Assembly: GCF_003207955.1 (NCBI RefSeq)
Contig: NZ_NOXG01000014.1
Coordinates: forward strand, 5,279-69,278
DNA length: 64,000 nucleotides
Direction of reading: 5' to 3'
Source of the DNA: Novacetimonas pomaceti
Lineage (GTDB): Bacteria > Pseudomonadota > Alphaproteobacteria > Acetobacterales > Acetobacteraceae
Positions 7,408-14,490 of the stretch are shown one piece after another (positions within the stretch are counted from its first letter, which is position 1; every line of letters begins with the position of its first letter). Position numbers and translations under genes: made by a program. Below the pieces are notes generated by a model that was not told where the DNA came from, did not search any database, and saw nothing but the letters and a program-made list of their open reading frames with translations.

Positions 7408-10359
7408 ATGAGTGGAACCGCATCGGACCTCGACGACCTTCTGGGCCTGACCCCCGCCCCCGACGCCCCCGCGCCGGAGGCCGCGCCGTCTGCCGCGCCA
7501 TCCGCCGGCCGGCCCGCGCGCCCGCTGGTGCGGCCCGTCGCGATCGACGACGCGCTGGCCCTCGACGCCGCGTGGCGCGCCGAATACGCGACACGGGCCA
7601 GGCCCGGCCGCGAGCAGTCGGCCGGGGTGTGCGAACTCAGTGTCGGGCCGGAGGGGACCGCGGTGCGCCGGGCGCTCTATGCGCCGGAGGTCTTTCACCT
7701 CAACGCCTCGTTCCTTTCGGATGACTGCGCCGGGCTGCATGCCGAATGGGCGCCCGCGTGGGTGCAATGGCTCAAGCAGGGGGAACATGTCGGGCTGACC
7801 CGCGCGGATCAGGATGGCTGCCTGCTGCGCTGGGGCCGCGATGCGGATCCGTATGGCGCCATCCGCTACCTCCCGCTGATCGGGGGGCGCAGGTCATGGG
7901 TGATCCTGTCGGACGACAGGACGAGGGAGACCGCAATCGGGCTGATTCGCGCGCTGGTGCTGCGCCTTGCGTGCATGATGGGCAATGACGTGCGCTTTGT
8001 CCTGCTGGACCCCAATGGCGGGGGCACCACCTTCCCGCAGCAGGGGCTGCTGCCGTCGCACCTGCCGGCCAACAACGCCGTCCCGGCGGAAACGCTGGGC
8101 CTTGTCATGGACAGGCTGGCGAAGGTGACGGCCACGATGCTCGATGGCACGCGGGCGCAGGATTTCCACAAATGGGACCGCCGCGACCAGAAGGATGCCG
8201 GCGGGTATGAGGTCGTCTGCGCGCTGGATATGGGCGATACGGCCAAGTACAATCCCATGACGACGCAGCTGACGGACCTTGCGCGCACGGGGCCGCTTGC
8301 GGGGCGTTACCTGCTTTTGCATGTCAACATGGACAAGGCCCTGCCGCACGGGTTCGACCTGAAGGCCATCATGGACGACGCCCACGTGATCGACCTGCGC
8401 GAATGCGACGCCGGATGCGTGGACCGTCCGCCGGACGAGGCCCTGCACAGGCATATCCTCAGCCGGCTTGCCAGCGCCATGGTGGACAGCGAGCTGAAGG
8501 TCATTCCCGACAGGTGGTGGACGAAGACGTCGCAGGAATGCGTCGGCACCTCCCTTACCGACAGCGACGACGGGCTTGGCGTCCTGTTCGGGCAGGAAAC
8601 CGGCGGGCGCAGCACCCGCTCCATCACGGCGGGCGTGCTGTCGGGCATACCGGGTTCGGGCAAGTCCAACGTGCTGGCGCTCATCATCATGGGCCTTGCG
8701 ATGCGCTACCCGCCGGAGGAACTGCAGTTCCACCTGCTCGACCTCAAGGGCGGGGTGGAATTCCAGGCCTATGCGAAGCTGCCGCACGCGGCGGTCATCG
8801 CCTCGAACGCGGTGCCGGGGGCCATGATCGGCTTCCTGCGCAACATGCGTGGGGAAATGGACCGGCGGTACGACCTGTTCCTTGACCGCGACGACGGCAA
8901 GGGGGAGTTCAGCGACCTGCAGCAGTATCACGCGGCGGGCCAGCCGCGCGGTCCCGCGCCGCGCATCCTGATCGTGATCGACGAGTACCAGACCCTGTTC
9001 GACGAGGAACAGAGCCAGGACGAGGCTGCGAACCACCTCAAGGAAATCGTCAGCAAGGGGCGCGCCGCGGGCGTGCATGTGCTGCTGAGCTCGCAGAAGA
9101 TGGTGCCTTCGGGCATGTCGCGCTCGCAGCATATCATGAGCATGATCACCCTGCGCATGTCGCTGCAGATGGCGGCCGACGAGGTTGATTCGATGTTCGA
9201 ATTCGGGACCGAGGGCCGGCAGGTCCTGCGCGGCCTGCAGGAATCGGGGCGGATCCTGATCAACGACCATGGCGGCGCGGACGGCTTCAACCATGCGGGC
9301 AAGGTCGGTGTGCTGGACGGGCGTCCGCCGGCGCAGCGCACGACGCCGTCGGAACGTGAAAAGGCGGCGGTGCGCCTTGCGCCCCTGTTCGCGCGGTTCG
9401 AGGCGATGGCGCAGAAATGGCCCGCCGAAAAGCGCGCGGCATGGCCGACGACGCAGGTGCTGACCGGGCAGGTCCGTCCGGGGCTGAAGCAGAACTTCCT
9501 GGTGCGTGAGGCGCTGCGCACGCATGGCGCGATCAGGCTGACGCAGTTGCTGGAAATGGGCGGCAGGCCCGCCGCCGCCGGGGGGCTGCAGGAACTGGGC
9601 ATCGATTCGCGCTTCCTGCCGGTGCCGCTGATGCTGGGCCGTGATTCCACCCTGAACGGACAGGCCTGCGTGCCCCTGTCGCACGAGGGGGGCGAAAACC
9701 TGCTGTGCGTGATGGAGATGAAGGCCGCGCGGCTGCAGATGGACGTGGTGGCGACGGTTGTCGCCTCGCTCGCCGCGCTGTCGCCCGACGTGGTGGGATC
9801 GGTGCGCATCCTCAACCTCGCCCCGGCGAAGCTGGTGCCCGACGATTTCGATTACGGCGACGCGATTGCGGCCGGCCTTGCCGCGGCGGGGCTGCCGCGG
9901 CCCGCGAACATCACGGTTTCGACCAGTCCCGACGACGCGGTCGGCCTGATCGGTGCCGTGGCGCCGCCGGGGACGGCCGACATCCTGATCCTCATCGATC
10001 CCGAACGCGCGTCCCCGCTGCTGGTCGGACCGCCGGAGACGGCGCGTTTCAGCACTTTCCCGCTGATGGAACGCCTCAAGCAGGGGCCGGACATGGGGCA
10101 GCACACCATCATCTTCACCAGTTCGCTGCAGCGGCTGTACAAGGTGGTCGTGAACGAGACGGTGGGCGGTGGCCTGTCGCAGCTGTTCCGCTGGGTGCTG
10201 GTCGAACGGGTTGACGACGACCTGCGCGCGGCGCTGCGGCTGATCCAGCCGCTGTCGCGCGCGGGCGGCGGCAACCGCCCCGGCAAGGACAGGGATACGA
10301 CCGCCATCCTGCTGGGCCGGTCGGGCAAGGAAACCGTTGTTACGGTGTTTGGAGAATAG
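7408..10359 (+). CDS. FtsK/EccC-like P-loop ATPase with three ATPase modules
   Basis: This 983-residue protein carries three ATPase-like modules. The middle one (about 390-610) is complete: Walker A GIPGSGKS (413-420), an LDLKGGVEF motif, Walker B ILIVIDE (D525, E526), and SSQK (Q563). A module at about 150-330 resembles the same fold (LIGGRRSWVILSDDR, FVLLDPNGG) but has no GK[S/T]. A third at about 745-975 (NLLCVMEMKAARLQ, DILILIDPE) also lacks a P-loop. The first ~45 residues are Ala/Pro-rich. No membrane helices and no FtsK gamma DNA-reading domain are visible, so it is not the cell-division translocase. The KGG motif and three-module layout recall EccC/EssC of type VII secretion. Genes for two WXG100-sized proteins follow immediately. 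DNA or protein pumping remains unproven. Confidence 0.9.
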   Translation: MSGTASDLDDLLGLTPAPDAPAPEAAPSAAPSAGRPARPLVRPVAIDDALALDAAWRAEYATRARPGREQSAGVCELSVGPEGTAVRRALYAPEVFHLNASFLSDDCAGLHAEWAPAWVQWLKQGEHVGLTRADQDGCLLRWGRDADPYGAIRYLPLIGGRRSWVILSDDRTRETAIGLIRALVLRLACMMGNDVRFVLLDPNGGGTTFPQQGLLPSHLPANNAVPAETLGLVMDRLAKVTATMLDGTRAQDFHKWDRRDQKDAGGYEVVCALDMGDTAKYNPMTTQLTDLARTGPLAGRYLLLHVNMDKALPHGFDLKAIMDDAHVIDLRECDAGCVDRPPDEALHRHILSRLASAMVDSELKVIPDRWWTKTSQECVGTSLTDSDDGLGVLFGQETGGRSTRSITAGVLSGIPGSGKSNVLALIIMGLAMRYPPEELQFHLLDLKGGVEFQAYAKLPHAAVIASNAVPGAMIGFLRNMRGEMDRRYDLFLDRDDGKGEFSDLQQYHAAGQPRGPAPRILIVIDEYQTLFDEEQSQDEAANHLKEIVSKGRAAGVHVLLSSQKMVPSGMSRSQHIMSMITLRMSLQMAADEVDSMFEFGTEGRQVLRGLQESGRILINDHGGADGFNHAGKVGVLDGRPPAQRTTPSEREKAAVRLAPLFARFEAMAQKWPAEKRAAWPTTQVLTGQVRPGLKQNFLVREALRTHGAIRLTQLLEMGGRPAAAGGLQELGIDSRFLPVPLMLGRDSTLNGQACVPLSHEGGENLLCVMEMKAARLQMDVVATVVASLAALSPDVVGSVRILNLAPAKLVPDDFDYGDAIAAGLAAAGLPRPANITVSTSPDDAVGLIGAVAPPGTADILILIDPERASPLLVGPPETARFSTFPLMERLKQGPDMGQHTIIFTSSLQRLYKVVVNETVGGGLSQLFRWVLVERVDDDLRAALRLIQPLSRAGGGNRPGKDRDTTAILLGRSGKETVVTVFGE

Positions 10360-10361
10360 GC

Positions 10362-10643
10362 ATGTCATCCCTGGACGACACATACGTGCAGATGGGCGAT
10401 TTCGAACAGAAGCTGGCGGAGTTCAGCGAGGTCCTGGCCCGTTCGCTGGTTGACCTGACGCGGCAGCACGAACAGGCGATGGCGGCGTGGGGCAATGACC
10501 GCAGCGCCGTGGCCTATAACCGGTCGTGGGAAGAGCTGAGCGACGCGCTGATGAAATGGAGCCAGGGCGACGCGCCGGCCTATCTGGGGTTCATCAACCA
10601 GAAACGCCATATCCTGCGCCAGTTCCTGGAGAGTGGACGATGA
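10362..10643 (+). CDS. Small helical-hairpin protein, WXG100-like (1)
   Basis: These 93 residues, all helical in appearance, form two amphipathic stretches (about 13-41 and 46-90) joined by a turn at AAWGNDRS, with the tryptophan at residue 43 followed by glycine. Size, layout and the central Trp-Gly resemble ESAT-6/WXG100 proteins, although the exact W-x-G spacing is W-G-N. There is no signal peptide. It starts two bases after the ATPase stop and overlaps the next small gene by four bases, so the three are almost certainly cotranslated. In ESX systems such proteins form secreted heterodimers with their neighbour; that role is inferred here. Confidence 0.85.
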   Translation: MSSLDDTYVQMGDFEQKLAEFSEVLARSLVDLTRQHEQAMAAWGNDRSAVAYNRSWEELSDALMKWSQGDAPAYLGFINQKRHILRQFLESGR

Positions 10644-10918
10644 CCGATACGACGCAGCTGGTCTCCGCGCTGGAGGGGTACATCACCGCGCTGTCGCGCA
10701 ACAATGGCGCGATGGAACAGTCCTTTGGCGAGCTGGAACGCAGCTGGCGCGCGCTTTCGATGGTGTATCACGGCAACGGGGCGGAACAGTTCGCCACCAT
10801 GTTCGGGGGCAGCATGCGAAAGATGCAGGAATGCAGCGCGATGATGAACCTGATCCAGCACAAGCTGAAGGAGCGCCTGGAATACCTGCGGCAGCTTGAT
10901 ACCCCGGGCGGGGCCTGA
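10640..10918 (+). CDS. Small helical-hairpin protein, WXG100-like (2)
   Basis: These 92 residues start at an ATG that overlaps the previous gene's stop (ATGA), preceded by GGAGAGTGGACG. Two helices flank a central turn, VYHGNGAEQF, beginning at residue 42. Y43-x-G45 followed by A-x-x-F matches the W-x-G-x-A-A-x-x-F pattern of WXG100 proteins with Tyr in place of Trp. The C-terminal helix is strongly amphipathic (KLKERLEYLRQL). Size and motif position match its neighbour, as expected for a partner pair. Function is inferred from this resemblance and from linkage to the EccC-like ATPase. Confidence 0.85.
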   Translation: MTDTTQLVSALEGYITALSRNNGAMEQSFGELERSWRALSMVYHGNGAEQFATMFGGSMRKMQECSAMMNLIQHKLKERLEYLRQLDTPGGA

Positions 10919-10923
10919 GCGCG

Positions 10924-11919
10924 ATGGAATCGAGTGATCCGCGCGTCCTGGTCCTTCTGCTGGAATCCATCCTGCAGAACCACGTCCTGCCGCAGCAAAG
11001 GACGCTTGGCGCCATCGCGACGTTCGGCCGGACGCAGGCATGCCTGCGTGACGAGGCCGAAAAGGCCGTGCGGGAGGCCCGGCGCGTTGCCGAGGCGACG
11101 CGCGTCGCGCGCACGCAGGTCGAGGCCTGCGCCACCACGCTGGAACGCCAGCGTTCCGGGGCAAAGGCCGCCCATGGCCGTGCCACCGTGCAGCTTGGCA
11201 ACGCCCTCGATGCGCGTCAGGCGACGCAGAACCGGCTGGACCTGTGGGAGGACCGCCTGAGCAGCGCCACCTCCGTCCGGATCGCGGCACAGAACGACGT
11301 CACGGCGGCCGAGGCCCGGGTGCGCAGCGCGGAGGCAAGCCTCAGCCGGGCGGAAAGCGAGCTTGCCGACGCCCAGTCAAGGCTGAGCAGCTGCGAAAGC
11401 TCCTACTACGTCGATTCCGAGGGGAACCATATCCGCTATGACTGTTCCGCGCATGCGGGGGCCGTCGGCCGGGCCAGTGGGGAACGCAATGCCGCCGCCG
11501 CGGCCCTGGGGCGGGCGAACGCGGACCTGTCCGCGGCACAGGGCCGCCTGAACGCGGCGATCGCGCATGAAAACCACTGCCGCGCCTGTGTTGCGCAGGC
11601 CGGCCGCGCCCTTGATACCGCCAGGACGGCCTGCACCCTTGGCGAACGCGCGGTGAACGAGGCATCCCACGCGATCGAACGGGTCGAGGCGACGCAGCCG
11701 CTGCTGGAGCGGATGCACGCGCTGGCGAAGGTGGCGCAGGACGCGGCCGAAAGGTGCATGGTGCGTGCCAACCATGCCACCGCGCGCGGCGACAGCGCCA
11801 TGACGCAGTTCGCCACCTGCCAGAGGGTGGGGGACGAAAATGCCCAGTACGCGCGCATGATGGACAGCAAGCTGACGGAACAGGTCCAGCTGCTGCTTGC
11901 CTTCAACGCCGCGAACTGA
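10924..11919 (+). CDS. Alanine-rich coiled-coil protein with a cysteine-flanked tip
   Basis: 331 residues with no signal peptide or membrane helix. Nearly the whole chain is coiled-coil heptads rich in Ala, Arg, Glu and Gln. The middle is interrupted at about residue 157-180 by SSCESSYYVDSEGNHIRYDC, a short probable beta-hairpin between two cysteines. The chain then resumes a coiled coil of similar length. This suggests a long antiparallel hairpin with a structured tip. Further cysteines occur (HCRACVAQ, ARTACTL, ERCMVRA). It starts five bases after the second WXG100-like gene. A substrate, rod or chaperone role in the ATPase system is conceivable; I recognise no family. Confidence 0.8.
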   Translation: MESSDPRVLVLLLESILQNHVLPQQRTLGAIATFGRTQACLRDEAEKAVREARRVAEATRVARTQVEACATTLERQRSGAKAAHGRATVQLGNALDARQATQNRLDLWEDRLSSATSVRIAAQNDVTAAEARVRSAEASLSRAESELADAQSRLSSCESSYYVDSEGNHIRYDCSAHAGAVGRASGERNAAAAALGRANADLSAAQGRLNAAIAHENHCRACVAQAGRALDTARTACTLGERAVNEASHAIERVEATQPLLERMHALAKVAQDAAERCMVRANHATARGDSAMTQFATCQRVGDENAQYARMMDSKLTEQVQLLLAFNAAN

Positions 11920-11929
11920 AGCCTGTCCC

Positions 11930-11971
11930 AGAAATCCTGCTCCAGAAATCCTGTCATAGAAATCCTGCTAC
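11930..11971 (+). repeat. Three tandem 14-base repeats
   Basis: Three copies of a 14-base unit beginning AGAAATCCTG start at 11930, 11944 and 11958, between the coiled-coil gene and the last gene of the run. They end just before the ribosome site of that gene and could affect its translation or simply be slippage-derived. Confidence 0.75.
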
Positions 11972-11984
11972 AGGGAAAAATGCC

Positions 11985-12428
11985 ATGACCACCACAAGAG
12001 GGACCCTTCCCGACAGTCTGGACCTCCTGCGCAGGCGGACGCGCGAAGCCCATGACGACCTTCAGGCCCTGTTCCATTCGGTACAGATATGGAAGCAGGA
12101 AGTGGAGGGAATGCAGGGGACATGGCAGGATGTCGCGGGACGTGAGACCATCCGGAAATACGTCATCACGGATATCGAGGGCCGCGACGAGGTCGTCCGC
12201 CATCTGATGCAGATCGTGGAACTTGACGATGACGGGGAACGCGCGACGGTCGAGGCATGGAAGGAATCCCTGGCGAACCGCCAGACGATCGCCAACATCA
12301 TGGAACGCAACGACACGTTCCAGGACACCGTCCCGAAACTGCAGGCCGCGACCCGCATGGCGGAGGACACGACGGCCGACAGCAACCGGCATGCGAACGA
12401 CGCCCTGGCCCAGATGCCCGGTACCTGA
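11985..12428 (+). CDS. Helical protein of unknown function, last gene of the ATPase run
   Basis: 147 residues. The start is chosen at 11985, which follows CAGGGAAAAATGCC. The protein looks entirely helical, charged and soluble. Around residue 47 it has GTWQDVAGRE, again an aromatic-centred turn between helices that recalls the WG/YxG turns of the two smaller proteins upstream. It lies 65 bases after the coiled-coil gene and is followed directly by a three-stem repeat that likely ends the transcript. It may be a third, longer partner of the WXG100-like pair. This is inference; the family is not recognised. Confidence 0.75.
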   Translation: MTTTRGTLPDSLDLLRRRTREAHDDLQALFHSVQIWKQEVEGMQGTWQDVAGRETIRKYVITDIEGRDEVVRHLMQIVELDDDGERATVEAWKESLANRQTIANIMERNDTFQDTVPKLQAATRMAEDTTADSNRHANDALAQMPGT

Positions 12429-12469
12429 GGGGTGGCGGCCTGCGACAGCAGGGGTGAAAAGTAAGCGAT

Positions 12470-12553
12470 GAAGGTTTTCGGGTGTTGTCTTTCATCTAAA
12501 AAGGCGGCGTTCTTTCAAAGCTTTTTGCAAAAAGCTTCACCAAAAACTTCTTA
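12470..12553 (-). repeat. Three-stem intergenic repeat, family 1, copy B (inverted)
   Basis: The element lies in reverse orientation. AAGGTTTTCGGGTG is followed by a degraded second hairpin (TCTTTCATCTAAAAAGGCGGCG), then arms AGCTTTTT/AAAAAGCT, then CACCAAAAACTTCTTA. It sits between convergent genes. Its last three bases (12551-12553) are the TAA stop of the acetyltransferase gene. Confidence 0.85.
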
Positions 12554-13099
12554 TGTTTCTTGTGCGATCTTTTCGGCCGTGTCGGGTGCCGCGCACTGGC
12601 CGCCGATTTCCATGCAGAGGTAGCGGACAGTCTTCGCCCCGCCATGGATGACGCCGCATCCGACCTCCCTGAAACCCAGTGCCGCGTGGAAGGCGTCGGA
12701 TGCCGGGTTGGGCGGGTTGAGGTTGACCTCGCACACGACATGGCTGTGCCCGGCGCGCGCGGCATGGGCGAACAGGTCCATGTACAGCCTGCGTGCGTAA
12801 CCGCGCCCGCGCGCGCGTGGTGACACGACGATCCGGTCAATATAGACGAAGCGGTCGAAACCTTCGCGAAACCACAGGAAGTTGGGGCTGTCGTACCCGG
12901 CGTCCTGATCGAACGCCAGCACGAATGCCGCCCCGCCGATATGCCGGGCGAGGAAAGCCGTTTTCAGAAGATGCCTGAAACGATCCGCATCCAGCCGCGA
13001 AAGCTCGGTCTCATGATCGTTGTTCAGCGCGAGGAGGGCGCCGAACGACGGGTCGGTCGCGGTCAGGCTCTTCACGTCATCAGGCAAGGCGTCCTCCAT
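12551..13099 (-). CDS. GNAT-family N-acetyltransferase
   Basis: This 182-residue protein would transfer an acetyl group from acetyl-CoA to an amine on an unidentified substrate. The acetyl-CoA-binding motif is clear: YIDRIVVSPRARGRGYARRL (R-x-x-x-G-x-G/A type). It is followed by a helix and strand (HSHVVCEVNLNPPN) and FHAALGFREVG, the usual GNAT motif B. The start at 13099 (MEDALPDD) is preferred because an earlier in-frame ATG lies inside a repeat element; the ribosome site is weak. The stop codon comes from the neighbouring repeat at 12551. It points leftward, like the hydrolase upstream of it, and is probably a separate transcript. Confidence 0.88.
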   Translation of the reverse strand: MEDALPDDVKSLTATDPSFGALLALNNDHETELSRLDADRFRHLLKTAFLARHIGGAAFVLAFDQDAGYDSPNFLWFREGFDRFVYIDRIVVSPRARGRGYARRLYMDLFAHAARAGHSHVVCEVNLNPPNPASDAFHAALGFREVGCGVIHGGAKTVRYLCMEIGGQCAAPDTAEKIAQET

Positions 13100-13116
13100 G
13101 TGCAGTCCCAAAAATG

Positions 13117-13174
13117 ATGAAAGTTTCCAGATGCCGCCTTTTATCCAGAAAGGCTCCGCCGGAAAGTTTTTCAT
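13117..13174. repeat. Three-stem intergenic repeat, family 1, copy C (short)
   Basis: The outer arms ATGAAAGTTTCC and GGAAAGTTTTTCAT enclose a single GC-rich stem (GCCGCCTTT ... AAAGGCTCCGCC). The AAGCTT hairpin is missing. The right end supplies the TGA stop of the hydrolase gene (13171-13173). Confidence 0.6.
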
Positions 13175-14049
13175 GTTTCCCGCAGCGTCCCGTGGTCCAG
13201 AAAATCAAGGACCGCGCGCAGGAACGCCTCCGGCTGGTCCAGCATGACAAAGTGAAAGCTGTCATCGATGCGCCGGAAGCTGACATTGCGTGTCGTGGCA
13301 TAGGCATTTTGGAATACCGCATCGATGTGCGGGGCCGCGACGCCATAGACAGGGTCATAGGCGTAAATGACCGCGACAGGCGCGGTGATGCGGCCCAGTT
13401 CGGGACGCAGGTCGGTGGTCATGAGTTCATAGGCGGCATCGGCCACGGTCCTGCGATCCGATTCCAGCCCCGCCGCGACCAGGGCGGGCCGGACGCTTTC
13501 GGTCCGGGCAAGGCGGGCGATCGATGCCTCCTGCATGGCCTGCGCCCGTGTATCGGATGCCGCCAGCAATGCATCGCGGAATCCGGCCGCCTGCGGTCGG
13601 GCCGTTTCGCTGGTGGCCGCCGGATCGAACAGCAGGCTGTAAAATGGCAGCGCATCGACAATCACCAGCCCGCCGACCAGATCGGGATGGCGCGCGCCCA
13701 GCATCAGCGCCACCTCGCCCCCCAGCGAATGGCCGACGACGATGGGGGCCGCGACATGTTCGCGCCGGATATACCCGGCAATCGCCTCTGCCACGGGGGC
13801 CGCCACCTGATGGTCCGGGCCGGGCATGGGGGGCGTGCCGGCAAACCCCGCCACCTGAACAAGGTGAAGGCGGTAATCCCCCCGCAACCTGGCGGCAAGG
13901 CCCGCCCATACATCGCGCGAGGACGCCAGCCCGGGGATCAGGATGATGTCCGGCCCCGCGCCCTCAACCATTACCGTGATATTGCCGTGGGCCAGCGATG
14001 CCGATGGCCCGGCGGTTCCGTCCGTCGGCGGCGTGGTGCGGGGGCGCAT
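13171..14049 (-). CDS. Alpha/beta-hydrolase fold protein
   Basis: 292 residues, probably cytoplasmic. The catalytic triad is readable: nucleophile S108 in GHSLGG (106-111), acid D232 in IYAYDPVYG, and base H266 in DDSFHFVML. The oxyanion region is IPGLASSRDVW (38-48). An esterase, lactonase or carboxylesterase activity is likely, but the substrate cannot be read from sequence. The gene stands between two copies of the three-stem repeat, and its stop lies inside one of them. Nothing in the neighbourhood suggests a pathway. Confidence 0.88.
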   Translation of the reverse strand: MRPRTTPPTDGTAGPSASLAHGNITVMVEGAGPDIILIPGLASSRDVWAGLAARLRGDYRLHLVQVAGFAGTPPMPGPDHQVAAPVAEAIAGYIRREHVAAPIVVGHSLGGEVALMLGARHPDLVGGLVIVDALPFYSLLFDPAATSETARPQAAGFRDALLAASDTRAQAMQEASIARLARTESVRPALVAAGLESDRRTVADAAYELMTTDLRPELGRITAPVAVIYAYDPVYGVAAPHIDAVFQNAYATTRNVSFRRIDDSFHFVMLDQPEAFLRAVLDFLDHGTLRET

Positions 14050-14304
14050 GGCATTCTTCCTGTCCCGAATGGTGACGGCTGGCCCCTATCCTCAATCCCC
14101 GGGCCGCCTGCCTGTCAAGTTTCCTGTCCATCGCGCCGCGATATCCGGCAGGACGGCTGGTCCCATGCCATCATGGCCATCCCGAACGGTAACGGTTCCG
14201 GTCCGCCACATGCCGGCATCCATTTTTTCCCGATATCCACGCCGGACGCGGACGCCGTTTCAGAGGCTGTTTGAAAAGGCAGTTCTGACAATCCACTGAA
14301 ATCA
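14050..14304. other. Intergenic stretch, nothing recognised
   Basis: Upstream region of the hydrolase. I see no gene, RNA or clear palindrome here. Together with repeat copy D and the following ~110 bases it forms a 441-base gap before the end of the transporter gene. Confidence 0.5.
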
Positions 14305-14381
14305 TGAAAGTTTTTGGTGAAGCTTTTCATAAAAAGCTTCAAAAGGACGTCGCCTTTTTGGGAAAAGGGCGGCCCCCGGAA
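14305..14381 (+). repeat. Three-stem intergenic repeat, family 1, copy D
   Basis: AAAGTTTTTGGTGAAGC is followed by a TTTTCATAAAAAGCTTC half-stem, then GGACGTCGCCTTTTTGGGAAAAGGGCGG and a degraded right end. It lies 3' of the EamA transporter gene, which reads toward it. Confidence 0.85.
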
Positions 14382-14490
14382 AGGCCGGCCCGAATGTCAC
14401 GAACCGGGCCGATGGCATGGCAGGCGGAATACCCGAGCCTGTCCGCCGTCACGGAGATGCCTGCCCCGTGTGTTGTGCCAGTCGGTATCC

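Noticed and set aside
7408..10359. Chromosome-partition translocase FtsK
   Set aside because: No N-terminal membrane helices, no gamma domain, and only one active module. The genomic context also does not fit.
7894..10383. 829-codon reverse frame across the FtsK-like ATPase
   Set aside because: Composition is Arg/His/Gln-rich and lacks motifs; the forward frame carries Walker A and B.
13099..13174. N-terminal extension of the acetyltransferase
   Set aside because: The extra 25 codons lie within a three-stem repeat, so the start at 13099 is more likely.
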